Numbered from the stretch's first letter, positions 38,742 to 50,260 are shown. The stretch is DNA of 64,000 nucleotides from Craspedostauros australis (GCA_026770025.1 JAMXDE010000015.1:1054001-1118000), one strand, 5' to 3'. Numbers and translations: made by a program. Notes: a model not told the origin generated them from the sequence alone.

Positions 38742-41444
38742 ATGGATTCGCAGCAAGAAGCAGAGCAGGTGCATCGAGAAGAGGAGCGCGAGCTGGCATT
38801 CGTCCATCCAGCAACGCAGAAGGTTTCCAAGCTGACCATCGCTGCGTCTTGCATTCAATCCGAAAGTCGAAGTGTGGGTTTGGATTCATCAAGTCCATCG
38901 TCCGCTTCCACCAAGGCGGTGTCCACCGCAGCGAGTGCATCCAAGCAAGTCCAGGCAGATCAGACAGATCAGATGGATCGGGCAGACCAGATGGACCAAC
39001 AGGGCAACAACATCAGCAACAACACCAACGGCAACGTCGACGGCAACGCCGACGCCGACGGCAGCAGCCCCAGAACGCGTAGCACCAGAATACGCAAAAG
39101 TAGCGCCAAGCTGCTGAGTTGGCAGGAAAGTCGGAAGAGCAAGAAGAAGAGATCCTCCTCGATGCCTTCCAAGTCGCCCAAGTCCAACGGCACGGGGCAG
39201 TCCGCTGCCGAGCGCCAAGGCGGAGGTTCCGCGAGCTCTCCCATCACGAACGTCTCATCTGCCCCGTCGGAACCTGTTCCAATGTTCGCCTCGTCTTCGT
39301 CCTTTCCGCCTTCCTTGCCTCCCGCGCGATCGCCCATGATGTGTTCCACCACAGCAGCAGCACCAATGGCAGCATCAATGGCAGCAACAGCTGCAGCAAC
39401 AGCAATGATATCGACAGGACCGACCACACCAGAAGCCTCCGCAGCTGGAACCACAACGTCAACCACGGCTGCGTCCAATGACAAGGACGACGACGACGGC
39501 GACGACGATGACCACCAAGATGATCGCAAGATGCCAGCCCGCACCTCTACTCACGACGATTCCAACGATGCGAATGGGACGCAACCGTTGCATCACACAG
39601 CCACAGCCACGCGGTCCGAACCACCAGCAGCAGCAGCAGCAGCATCACGAGATCCACAGTCCGCGACGATCATCGACCCGGATGCGCCTCTCACTGCTGC
39701 AACTGCAGCTGCCACGACAAGCGCGAAATCCAAGCAAGAAACGAGTCTCTCCTCCAGTGCAGTGCCTCCTTCTTCCTTCTACGCTGCAGCGGCAGCAGCG
39801 ACGATGCGAAAGACCACGCGCAGCTCGGGGGCAGGCGACGAGGTGTACCAGATACCCTACAAGACGAAGCGCTTCTACGCTGACATCGAATCGATGGACA
39901 AGATCGAAGGGTCGCCCTACGAAGCCAACGAGAGCGCGGAGGTCGGCGAGGATCTCTTCGATGCCATGAAGGCCTTGCTGGGGCAGTTCGACGATGACAG
40001 CGACAGCAACGACGAAGGAGACGAGACGCCCCAGACCAAGAACCACACCAGAAGCAGCTCCGCCAAGAACAGCAGCAGCAGAGGCAACAAGAACGACAGC
40101 AAGTACTGCACAGACCCAGTCGAGGTGTTTGGCGAAGCGCTAGCGGGGACACTGAACACTGTGTACGAAGCCATCGGCAAGTCCGGGATGCTCTACAGCC
40201 ACGACTGGCAGAACGGCAGAATCCGGGGGATGCAAACTGGATACTTTCCCAAGACGCATCTCTTGCTCTGTCTGCATGAGCAGCGCTTCCTCAAGGCATC
40301 GCATGAGCTCCTCGCCAAGGTGGCCGAGGACCTCGAGACATCCCAGACGGTGCGTGACGTGCTCGTGGAGTACGGCTGGGAGGCGCGCTTCGTCAGACTG
40401 GCCTCTGTGGATTCGAGCTTCTACTATGATACCAATCGACGCGACAGCTACAAGTCGGAGATCTTCGTGGCACGCGCCGCGCGATGCATGGCGCTGTTCA
40501 ACACGAAGCACATGGACGATTCCGTGCGAGAGAAGGTTCTAGCATGTCTCGAGATCATGAGCCAGTCGGTGCGCGTATCGCCGATCAATCTGGATCGCAT
40601 CAACAAGCGACTCGAGGCGGAGACTCCGTCCAACCAAACTTCTGCGAAACGCAAGCGACGTTGGCCGCTTCCCTCGTCCGAGACACATGTACGCAACGCG
40701 CGGCGGCGGGCGGAAGACGCTTCGCCGCAGACCGTTGCAGTTGATGCGGACGATGGCGTTGGCGATGTTGAGGCTGCTACTGCAGTGGTGGTCAAGCGCC
40801 AAGACCAGAGTGATGGAGTCAAGGTCAATGAACGCACGCGGCATTCTACCGTCGCAAAGGCTCCAGCAGGACCACGCGGTGCTCAACAAGACGAAAGTGG
40901 TAGCGGCGGCGACAGCGATAGCACCTCGTCGAACGAGACGAGCGAATACGACAGTGGCCTGACCACGTCGAACTACTCAAGCATCCAGCACAGCAACCCG
41001 CGTCCACTTGTGAAGGGCAAATCGCGCAAGAAGACGCGTTCCAAGAGACCGCGGGCACCCGGAAATGAGGCTCTGACAGCGGTTGGCTCAGGGTCGCTCC
41101 CCAACGGATCCAGAGCCGCACGCACGAACGGACGGCATGGAACGCTGTCCAGAACCGCACCGGCAGCTACGGGTGCGAACGGGACAAGATTGGATGACTT
41201 CAGCGATGACAACATCCCGCTGAGCATGGCGGTGAAGAGCTGCCGCAAGCAATGCCTGCGCATGCACAAGGCGCTGGGCCGCGTCGAACGCATCGTCGCA
41301 CGGCACAAGGCAGCCATTGCGAATGAAGTGAGAGAGGACGTGCGCAAGGAGTTGGTGGAGGAACTGATCGCCCGGGGATGCCTGTCGTTGGACGACAAGC
41401 CAACCAAGCACAAGCATGGCAGCCGCAGTCATCGACGTCGGTAG
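38742..41444 (+). CDS. Uncharacterised 900-residue protein with central ordered domain
   Basis: Single exon from the first in-frame ATG (38742, MDSQQEAEQVHREEERELAF). Residues 1-360 are disordered and Ser/Ala/Thr-rich, with a basic patch (KLLSWQESRKSKKKRSSS). Residues about 366-625 look like a folded domain, broken by an Asp/Ser/Asn loop at about 410-450. It includes YQIPYKTKRFYADIESMDKI, DPVEVFGEALAGTLNTVYEAIGKSG, SHDWQNGRIRGMQTGYFPKTH, LLAKVAEDLETSQTVRDVLVEYGWEARF and RAARCMALFNTKHM. I know no family with this pattern. A second disordered region with basic clusters (KGKSRKKTRSKRPR) follows. The final 80 residues form a predicted coiled or helical tail (CRKQCLRMHKALGRVERIVA; VREDVRKELVEELIARG). 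The basic clusters suggest nuclear localisation, which is inference. Confidence 0.68.
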   Translation: MDSQQEAEQVHREEERELAFVHPATQKVSKLTIAASCIQSESRSVGLDSSSPSSASTKAVSTAASASKQVQADQTDQMDRADQMDQQGNNISNNTNGNVDGNADADGSSPRTRSTRIRKSSAKLLSWQESRKSKKKRSSSMPSKSPKSNGTGQSAAERQGGGSASSPITNVSSAPSEPVPMFASSSSFPPSLPPARSPMMCSTTAAAPMAASMAATAAATAMISTGPTTPEASAAGTTTSTTAASNDKDDDDGDDDDHQDDRKMPARTSTHDDSNDANGTQPLHHTATATRSEPPAAAAAASRDPQSATIIDPDAPLTAATAAATTSAKSKQETSLSSSAVPPSSFYAAAAAATMRKTTRSSGAGDEVYQIPYKTKRFYADIESMDKIEGSPYEANESAEVGEDLFDAMKALLGQFDDDSDSNDEGDETPQTKNHTRSSSAKNSSSRGNKNDSKYCTDPVEVFGEALAGTLNTVYEAIGKSGMLYSHDWQNGRIRGMQTGYFPKTHLLLCLHEQRFLKASHELLAKVAEDLETSQTVRDVLVEYGWEARFVRLASVDSSFYYDTNRRDSYKSEIFVARAARCMALFNTKHMDDSVREKVLACLEIMSQSVRVSPINLDRINKRLEAETPSNQTSAKRKRRWPLPSSETHVRNARRRAEDASPQTVAVDADDGVGDVEAATAVVVKRQDQSDGVKVNERTRHSTVAKAPAGPRGAQQDESGSGGDSDSTSSNETSEYDSGLTTSNYSSIQHSNPRPLVKGKSRKKTRSKRPRAPGNEALTAVGSGSLPNGSRAARTNGRHGTLSRTAPAATGANGTRLDDFSDDNIPLSMAVKSCRKQCLRMHKALGRVERIVARHKAAIANEVREDVRKELVEELIARGCLSLDDKPTKHKHGSRSHRRR

Positions 41445-41858
41445 GGTAGTCGTCGGAGAACGCTGCATCCTGTGGAGCATACTCTGGAAAATAGCATAGC
41501 ATAGTACTCTATATCACCATCCTCCGACGCTATCGTCAGCGCGATGATGACTTCTGTTGGTTGTATCATAGTCTACGGGATGCAAATCTAGAATCAACAG
41601 ATCTTGTCGGACGATGACTCACGGACGAATGAGTCGATGATGACACACTTCTCCACGTCACAAAGTGCAATCCAAGAACAAGATCGGCGCCACCTTTGTG
41701 GCTGCTTCGTCAAGTGTTTGCAACCGCTGATGCCATCATCGTCATCAAGATCAGAGCCAACAACGACAATAGCAACAACAACAGCAACAGCAACGACAAT
41801 AGCAACACCATCACTCTGTCATTGTGCTTCATTGTTGCCATAGAACAAAGAGTTGACC
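41445..41858. other. Intergenic upstream of the oligopeptidase
   Basis: About 410 bp. Contains an AAC/GAC/AGC trinucleotide-rich tract at about 41758-41811. Presumably promoter and leader of the oligopeptidase gene starting at 41859. Confidence 0.45.
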
Positions 41859-44607
41859 ATGAAGTTCCATTCCAAGGTTACCACGCTGATTTTGCTGACA
41901 TCCAGCCGTGCGGCTTCGGCCTTCACGCACGTCAAGGCAGCCAGCAATGGTGAGTGACGAGGATTGCACAAGCGGCAAACGAGAACCGTCATAAAATCTG
42001 ACCATGATGCTACGACGCCTGCTGCATCGGCCGCTGCTGACGCGTGCGAGAGGTACTCTGTCATCAGCTTTCGTTGGTTGGCATGTCATGTGGTGTATTG
42101 TAATGTAATGTGTTGTTTGATGGAGTGCGTTGGAGGATGGCGTGTGGATGCACAACGCGTGGGGATGAAAGATCGTTTCTTGGTTGGTTGCCTTTGATCC
42201 CCAACGACAGAGAGGCCATTCATGTTCTGTTCTCTTCGATGCTCTTCCTTTTCTTTTTCGCTTTCAGTTTCGTTCGCCGCACAAACCAACGCACGCTCAC
42301 CAAATTGGCTCCCACACAAAATACGCTCACACACGTTCATACACATTCACACGTATTCATACACATTCATACACTTCGATTATATAATATTCTATTATAT
42401 TATATTCACCCACAGCTTGCATCGCATCGACACACCGCACCATGACCGCCACAGCCACCACAGTGGAGAACCCGCTGATGGACCAAGCTGGACTTCCCAA
42501 GTTCGCCTCCATCGAGCCAAAGCACCTGACGCCAGCCGTGGATTCCCTGCTGCACAAGCTCGAGACCGACTTCGCTGCTCTGGAGGAAAGCCTGGTGCAG
42601 AACGAGAAGGAGACGGCCATCGAGTACCCGCAGGTCATTCCGGAGCTGGAGAAGATGCAGGAGCCGCTGGGATACGCATGGGGCGTCGCCGGCCACCTCA
42701 ACGGAGTCAAGAACGGAGATGAGCTGCGCGAGGCCTACGAGGAGGCGCAGCCAAAGGTCGTCAAGGCCTTCTCCAAGTTCTCGCAGTCCAAGCCGCTCTA
42801 CGATGCCCTGGAGAGCATCCAGGATTCGCTGCCGGACGACGCCGAGTCCTTCCTCGATCAGCAGAAGGCCCGCGCCGTCGAGAAGTCCCTCCTGCAGATG
42901 AAGCTCGGCGGCGTTGGTCTGGAGGGCGATGCCAAGGAGCGCTTCAACGAGATCAAAGTGCGCCTCTCGGAGCTCTCCCTCAAGTTCTCCAACAACGTCC
43001 TCGACAGCACCAAGGCATTCGGCCTGGTCATCGAGGATGCCGACACGGTCAAGGGCGTGCCTGACTCCGCCCTAGGCATGTGGGCGCAGATGTACGCGCA
43101 GGGGGCTTCCACCGACGACGACAAGGTGGAGCCAAACGCGGAGGCAGGCCCATGGAAGATCACCCTGGACGGACCCTCCTACCTCGCCGCCATGCAGCAC
43201 ATCCCAGACCGCGCCACACGCGAAGCCATCTACATGGCCTACCTCACGAAGGCATCCGACATCGAGAAGGACGCCGACGGCGCACGCAACAACGTGCCGT
43301 TGATCGATGAGATCCTCAGCCTGCGCGCCGAGGCAGCCTCGATGTTGGGATTCACCAACCACGCTGAGAAGAGCCTGGCGGCCAAGATGGCACCCAGCGT
43401 CGCCTCCGTCGAGGAGCTGTCGGACCTCATCCTCGAGAAGGCCCTGCCCGCTGCCTACAAGGAGCTCGAATCCATCACCGCCTACGCACGCGAGAACGGC
43501 GGCGAGGACTACTCCGAAGCCAACCTTGAGAAGCTCATGCCATGGGACACCACCTTCTGGTCCGAACGTTACAAGGAGGCAAAGTTCGAACTCAAGGAGG
43601 AGGAGCTCCGTCCGTACTTCCAGTTCGAGAAGGTCCTCGACGGACTCTTCGGACTCGTCAAGCGCATCTTCGGTATCACCATCAAGGCTGCCGATGGGCA
43701 GGCCGAGGTCTGGAATGACGACGTCCGTTTCTTCACCGTCCACGACGAGGAGACCGACGAACACATCGCCTCCTTCTACCTGGATCCATACTCCCGCCCA
43801 GCCGACAAGAGAGGCGGCGCCTGGATGGATGTCTGCATCGGCAAGTCCGACGCCTGCGACCGCGACGTCCCCGTGGCGTACCTCACATGCAACGGAAGTC
43901 CACCGGTCGGTGACACCCCATCCCTCATGACGTTCCGCGAGGTTGAGACTCTCTTCCACGAGGCCGGACACGGATTCCAGCACATGCTCACCAAGGCGTC
44001 CGTCGGCGACGTCGCCGGTATCAACGGAGTCGAGTGGGATGCCGTCGAGCTGCCATCCCAATTCATGGAGAACTGGTGCTACGACAAGGCCACCGTGTAC
44101 GGCTTTGCCAAGCACTACGAGACCGGCGAGCCATTGCCAGAGGAGTTCTTCGAGAAGCTCTGCGCGCAGAAGACCTACAACGCTGGAATGATGTCGTGCC
44201 GTCAGCTCACATTCGGAATGCTCGACATCGAGCTCCATTCCAACTACGACCCAGCCAGCGACGAGACCGTATTCGATGTGCAAAAACGCATGTCTGAGAA
44301 GTACAGCCCATACCAGCTCCCATTGGCCGAAGATCGTTTCCTCTGCGCTTTCTCGCATATCTTTGCCGGTGGTTACTCGGCCGGATATTACAGCTACAAG
44401 TGGGCGGAGGTCATGTCCGCCGATGCCTTTGGTGCATTCGAGGATGCCGGTTTGGACAACGAAGAAGAGGTCAAGAAGGTCGGTCGCAGCTTCCGCGACA
44501 CCGTCCTGTCCCTCGGAGGTGGAGTGCACCCATCCGACGTGTTCCGGCAGTTCCGCGGGCGTGATCCAACTCCCGATGCCTTGCTGCGACACAACGGATT
44601 GGCCTAG
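41859..44607 (+). CDS. M3-family oligopeptidase (oligopeptidase A/thimet type) with upstream targeting exon
   Basis: Predicted join 41859-41949 and 42416-44607, 760 residues. Exon 1 (30 codons plus one base) encodes a signal peptide (MKFHSKVTTLILLTSSR) and ASAF at 19-22, the plastid-import motif; it ends AATG|GTGAGT. The acceptor CACCCACAG at 42407-42415 joins it in frame, eight codons before a second Met (42442). Translation from that Met alone would give a 721-residue cytosolic form. The enzyme core is a zinc metallopeptidase that trims short peptides, such as those released from cleaved transit peptides or by other proteases. The zinc site is HEAGHGFQ (H545, E546, H549, full-length numbering), with the third ligand E575 in the conserved VELPSQFMENW block. 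Full family length, strong codon bias, no lesions. Intron 41950-42415 (466 bp) ends in a long TA-rich tract. Confidence 0.9.
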
Positions 44608-44904
44608 AGAGAGTAAGCAAAATGAACTTGCGCAGTCATTAAATCTCGTCAGCGGCAGCTCACCACTCTGACTATAGTCCTCAGTCAATCAATCAAGCAT
44701 TCAAGAGGCCCATCGTTCGCTTCCGTTGTATCGTTAGAATGTAGTGTCTACTATTATATATGCAATGTTCTACTTTGTGCTCTTCTCTAATTGTTTGGCC
44801 GCGAAAGCGGTTCATGAACTGGCAGAATCAGTCGCCATGCAACGAAAGTCCTCCTTGCAAACGGCGCAAGAGGGAAACGCGATGGCACGATCCAGCAAGG
44901 CTCG
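44608..44904. other. Spacer between convergent genes
   Basis: About 300 bp holding the 3' flanks of the oligopeptidase (plus) and CRAL-TRIO paralogue 2 (minus). Nothing else seen. Confidence 0.5.
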
Positions 44905-46059
44905 TCACAGACCATGCAGGCGGCGTTTTCGCAGCCACCCGATCTGATCGAACATGATGAAGCCTCCGACATCGCTGGGAAGGTTGCACCGGTGCATACC
45001 GTACTTCTTCAATTGCTGCGTGATGTGGAAATCGGAACCGTAGTGAATCACGACACGGCGGCGCAGCTTCTGACCGAAGAAGATCTTGATGTAGGGCCAG
45101 ATGACGGAGAAGAAGTAGGCGGGACGGCAGATATGGACGGCGGACACGCGCATGGGAACGAGGCGCTTGAGCGTGCGCACGATCATGATCTCCTGCTGCG
45201 CGTCGAATTGGGAGAACTTGACATCCTTCGGCGTCACGATCACGATGACGCCATGCTTTTGCGTATCCTCGTCCTCGAGGGCCGCGTGGATGAAGTACCA
45301 CAGTGCTCGGGTGCAGGATTCTCGAGAATGCGCCGTCGCATCCAACTTGGACGGGTCGTACACAATGACCTGGCGTCCGGCATCATCGACCTTGTGAGGG
45401 AAGATGCCGACTGTGCCGTTCTCGAGGGCGGCGGTGTCATCCCTCAGTGCTTGATTCAGTGTAAGTGGTTGGAACGCCTTCTGTGGTCCAAAGAGCTCAA
45501 CCCGTCTTTCCCAGTAATCGACGAGGCGTCGCGCAGCTAGCTAGAAGAGTGTAGAGTATTCGATGCGGTGTGATGTGATATGATGCAGGTGGTGGCGGGT
45601 TGTGACAGGTAACGACAAAAGGGTGGAGATGATGTCAGAACCGAATATTGTGAGCGATGGCGATGGTTGCAACAAGGGAAGCCACACTGAAGCACATCTC
45701 TGCCTGAGACGACAAAAGAGGATACTGCTCTCCAGATATGCAGTGTTGGACTCAGCAATATCATGCGTGGTGGCTTGTTGTTGTCTCACCTCGACGTTGA
45801 ATACCTCGGAGCGCAGGAACATGAGCTTCTCTCGCTGTGAAACCAACCCTGGACAACGATCTACGGCCTGCAGGTAGCAACACTTCTCGTCATCGGGAAT
45901 CTGCGCCAACTGCACGTCGATATCCTTGATCTTCTTCTGGACAACCTCCGTCGTCTCGATGGGGTGCAATTGGCCATACCGGTCCGGCGGCGAGAATTTC
46001 ACATCGGACTTGTATGATCTCTTGCGTCGGGAGACCTTCTCGTTGGGGCGGTAGGTCAT
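44905..46059 (-). CDS. CRAL-TRIO (Sec14-like) lipid-binding protein, paralogue 2
   Basis: Predicted exons 46059-45790 and 45540-44905 (minus), 301 residues. Intron 45541-45789 has donor GAG|GTGAGA and acceptor TTCTAG, phase 0. Exon 1 (90 codons) carries a basic start (YRPNEKVSRRKRSYKSD) absent from paralogue 1, then YGQLHPIET, CYLQAVDRCPGL and FLRSEVFNVE. Exon 2 begins LAARRLVDYWERRVELFGP and runs through VIVYDPSKLD, HAALEDEDTQKHGVIVIV, LVPMRVSAVHICRP and VIWPYIKIFFGQKLRRRVVIHYG, the gate helix and basic patch of the CRAL-TRIO fold. The whole protein aligns with paralogue 1 at 18419-19598, and the intron falls at exactly the same protein position (after FN(A/V)(K/E)). Role: binding or exchange of a small lipid; ligand unknown. 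The intron reads through without an in-frame stop. Confidence 0.9.
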
Positions 46060-47232
46060 GATGGTTCCGTTGTTGGTTGGTTTGGTTGGTTTGGGAAGAG
46101 AATGCGTAGGTAAGTGGATGGATTGCGGATTTATGGACACACAGTGGATGATTGCTGTTGTTGTTGTGGTTGTCGACGCAGAGAGACTATCCGTGTAATG
46201 GTGAGCTGAGTGCTGCGCAGAGATGCGTACCAATACGACTGAGACCGCAGTGTAGAGCTCTTTTTGTTCTTCACTTCGACTCGCTTCACTCCGTTGCCGC
46301 AAGGGAGGGAGTGAGAAAGGTTCGGGGCGAAACGAGAGGATGCTGGTTGGGAGGTGAACAAAGAGGATTATGGCGAAGGCTGCACAGCGAGAAGAACTGC
46401 GTCTCTGCGGTTCGTAAAGTACGAGTAAGCGTAGGTGCGGCCAAATCATGCGGACAATTGGAGAGACGCTGACGCTCGCAATGGTGGGCGGTGGTGCGTG
46501 ACTTCCTGAGAAGCCGGCTCTTCTGGTGGTGTTGGCGGGCGCGACTGAGAACGAGTTCACTGTTGCCGCCTTCTCTGCCTCTCACCCTTGGTGTGGATGG
46601 ACCTGGCCCCTGTCTGGTGCTCTCAGTGATGATCACTGTTGCCGATGAACACCAGCGAAACCTCGGAGAGCCATTTTGCGAACATGGCAGAACACATCTT
46701 GTGTCCAGACGTGGGAGGTGTCAAGTCTTGTTTCGGAGAGCAAGTTGGTGAGGAGTGTTCATGACCGTTCCAGAGGAGCGGCAATGGTGATGTCTGCGCT
46801 CTGCCGTCAAACCAGATGTCGAGCCTCAAACGTGCAGCCCTCCCCTTGGCAATCCATTCAGAAAGTCCACCAGCACTGACCCTGTTACATTGTTTACTAT
46901 TATTATTATGGGTCGTATTTGGGCGGAATGCGACATAATACTGGTACAGTGATAGCAGCACTCGACTTATGTTATCGTGATTCTGAACACTTTCCTATTG
47001 ATCACTTTAAGTGTTCTACTCTACTTGTATTGAGGCTTGATTCCAGCCAACATCTCATGGTGCCAGCTGTGAAATGATCTTGGCGTGTCTGCCTTTCGAA
47101 CGGAGCCGATTCGAGGATCGCAGGTAGCAATCTCCCTGATCAGTGGTGTGGCAGGCACATGGTGATCATGATAATAAACACACGCTCACCATGCGTGCAC
47201 TCGCCGACTCGCCACGATATCTTTGACAGACC
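46060..47232. other. Intergenic between co-oriented minus genes
   Basis: About 1.2 kb. Contains TTG/GGTTT-rich leader sequence next to ATG 46059 and A/T-rich sequence at 46890-47030. No frame with convincing coding character. Confidence 0.45.
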
Positions 47233-50200
47233 TTATTCCGGTGGATGCGGAGCCTTGGTTGACTTCCTTCGTGGATCCGCGACATCCTGCCCGACGCCCT
47301 TGCTTGAAGGCGATTGCCCATCTTCGGAGAGCGGAGAAGTCAGATGCCTGGCGAAGTTCATCTGATTTTCCAAGAAATCGATGTTGTCGTCTTCGTCGTC
47401 GTCGCCCGCCATAAGACGATCACCAAGCGACTCGTTGAGCATTTCTTCGTCATGTGAGTCCAGTCTGCCCATGTCGCGCACCTTTTCCTTGAGCGATTCC
47501 AGCTTTGCCCGTTGCTCTTCCATCATGTGCATGATGTCTTGCTGTCTCTTTCGCTGACGCCGCTTGCGTTGGACCGTTCGCAGGAGCTTCGTGAGCATGA
47601 TCTCTTCCAACCTCAAGGCTTCGTCCACCTCCTCGTTGCGCAGATCGAGCGGGTCCTTCGGATCTTCAATCTCGGCCACGGAGATCTGTTTCGCTGGCTG
47701 GGTCTGACCGAGCGTGTCCTGCACCAACAAATTGGGTCCGCCCGCACCGTTACCATCACCTCTGGAATTGCCGTAGGATGGATTGATGGGTTGCTCCACG
47801 GTGTTGCCATTTTCGTCTTCGCGCGTGTGATCTGTCACCAATCGCTCGAGGTAGAGAAGGCGACGATCGCGGCGATCCTTCTTGATCTCGCCCTCGCTGC
47901 GGATGCCGTAGTTGCGCTTGCAACCGAAGTCGGTGAGTCTGCACATGAAGATGTAGCTGTTCGCCAGGCTGTCTGGCAACCGATCACCGATGTTGGGGGC
48001 GCAGCCATTCAGCATTCCACCGAATTTACCGAGGAAGGACGACAGCAGCACGAAGCCCACCAGGAACTGCAAGGAATAGTTCAGGACGTCGATGAGGAAG
48101 ATGCCCTCGGGATCCAGATAAAAATCTCCCAGACCCACCGTCGTTGTTGAGATGTAGGCAAACCACAGGGCCTCACCCTGCGTCGCGAAATCCTCCACTC
48201 CCAGACGCTCGTTCCAAAACCTGTCGATGCTCTCCGCGATAACGAGCATCCACGAGAACCACGCGGCGCCCCAGATGATGCACCCCACGCTGGGGTTGGC
48301 CAGGAAGCCGAGTCTGCTCTTCCCGCGCGTCACGATGTCCTCGAAGATGGAGGAGAAGATGAATCCGGCAAATCCAAGCACGCCGGCGAAGAGGAGGATG
48401 CTGAAGAAACCTGCTGTCCACACGATGGCCCGTCCTGTCGATGTGACGGGCGCCTGATTTCCATACCCGACGGTGGTCATGATGGTGAACCAGAACCATG
48501 CAGTTCCGGCGAAGTTCTCGGAACAGCCTTCGCTGCCGGAGGCTTCCGCTGTGGCCCGCAGGAAGGCGAGCTGCTTGACATCATCATCCGCGTTGGGGGT
48601 GTCGCTGACGTAGCGTTTGTAGAGCTGATTGTGATCATTCGTCCACGTTGTGATGTAGTAATCAAGCTGCGAATCGTATCTGGCAAATTTGATGTGTTCG
48701 TCAGTCGGTCGGAAGACTTGGAATAGATCGATCTTCTCTTCATCCCAGCATCTGGATACAATACGAGCAAGAGTTGGAGTTCAAGCGCGAGTTCAAGTGC
48801 GAGTGCAGTTATGGATAGATGGATGGCCGTGTGAGTGATAGGATGCGCTGTCTGCACGAGCACAAACAGGGCGAACGAAAAATCATGATGAACATAGCGG
48901 TATGATTCAATATTCCACACAGCATCACAGCAGTGCTCCTGCAGATAGCGTACCTGATCCAATTGAAGGTGAGCGCATCAAAGGCTTGGGAGACAGAATC
49001 GAAGATCTCCACCGGGCTTCCCTCAAAGTAATCGCCGAGGGATGTTGCGAGCGATCCCGTGCTGCCGACGTTGTCGTCAGCAAATCCCCCCAATTTGCGC
49101 GATGCGCGATGGGCATTTCGGCGATGTTGCAGATGCCGCACCTTCCTCTTGTGCTGCTGCTGTCGGCGTCGCCGCTGATCTTGGACGTGGAGTTGACGTC
49201 GCAGCTGATCGTCGACCTCGACGTCCACCTCGACTCCCGCCGTGACGTTGTCGGCATCTGTGGTATTCCCAGTGGCGTCCGTGAAGTTCCCAATGACGTC
49301 CGTGATATTCGTGCCGTTGAAGGTCGGCGAAGCGCTGAAGAGGGACGTGGGCACAGAAGTGGGCACAGAAGTGGGCGTGGAGGATGCCAAGGGAGTTGGC
49401 ACGGCGGAGGGTGCAGTGCTTGGCAAGGAGCTCGGCATATCGGACGGAGACGCCGACGGAAGCTGCGAGGGCGACGCGCTGAAAGTGCTGGTCGGAGGTT
49501 GCGTGATAGGGTCCACCCCAGTTAGGATGCCGATCGAGCTGATGACGCCGCCGTTTTGGATCGTCTCGTTGAGCATGAGGGAGGCGCGTTCGGCGAGGAT
49601 GCTGTCATTGGTGGTGATCTCTTCCGGTGCCTCGGCCACGGACAAGTAATATCCCAAGAGCAGGGAGACGCCGATGAGCAACCACAGAGGGAAGACGACG
49701 CCCACGATGAAGGAATAGATGCGCGGCCACTTGGACGGGATGTTGAAGATGCCGCGCTTGATGCAATTGAAGGTCATTCGCGTCGTCTTGTCGACGGTCC
49801 CCACGACGGCGTTGGAAGCATTCCAGATGGACTGCGAGACGCCGCTATGCTGCCGTTTGAAATCCTTTTGTGACGCCTTCTTCTGCTGACGCTGACTTTG
49901 TGCCTTGAGCGTAGTTGTGTCGATCTGCGGATTCATTCCATTTCTGTGGCCATTTGCATGGCCGTTGCGGCTGAGATCCGGGTCCATCCTGTTGGAAACC
50001 ATCGGTGTCGCGGTGCTGAGAGCATCGCTCTTGTGGCTTGCATCGAAGACGCTGTTGGCGTCTCCATGAGGTCTGTCCGGGCTCTCGCTTGCCGCATCAT
50101 GATATCGGAAGGTCTCATAGGTGCCAGACGACGCCGACGATCTGGATGACCTTGACGATCCCGACGATCTTGACGATGCGGCAGAGCCGAAGGAATCCAA

Positions 50201-50260
50201 AGAGACGTCATCATCGTCTACTTGCTCCTCCTTGGCGGGTGCGCTCCCGCGTCCGAACAT
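47233..50260 (-). CDS. Two-pore-domain potassium channel with large TM1-pore loop
   Basis: Predicted exons 50260-48954 and 48751-47233 (minus), 941 residues. The donor is ATCAG|GTACGC, the acceptor TATCCAG, phase 2, intron 202 bp. ATG 50260 (MFGRGS) is the first in frame. Residues 1-175 are cytosolic, with a Ser/Arg-rich acidic start. TM1 is at about 181-209. Between TM1 and the first pore lie about 310 residues that include a Ser/Pro/Thr repeat of the PS/PTSVP type and an Arg/Gln/His-rich patch. Pore 1 is TTVGYGN (528-534), followed by TM2. TM3 precedes pore 2, TTTVGLGD (638-645), then TM4. Two potassium-selectivity filters and four helices define a TPK/K2P-like subunit, two of which would form a channel. 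The C-terminal 220 residues are charged, with a coiled coil rich in Arg/Lys/Gln and then an acidic DDDEDDN patch; no EF hand is visible. Which membrane it occupies cannot be told. Confidence 0.9.

Noticed and set aside
43072-44688. 538-codon frame antisense to the oligopeptidase
   Set aside because: Same codon-bias artefact; the plus strand carries the unmistakable HEAGH metallopeptidase.
45541-46560. Single long minus-strand frame as one exon
   Set aside because: It reads through the intron of CRAL-TRIO paralogue 2; comparison with paralogue 1 fixes the splice site, and the part upstream of 46059 is leader sequence.
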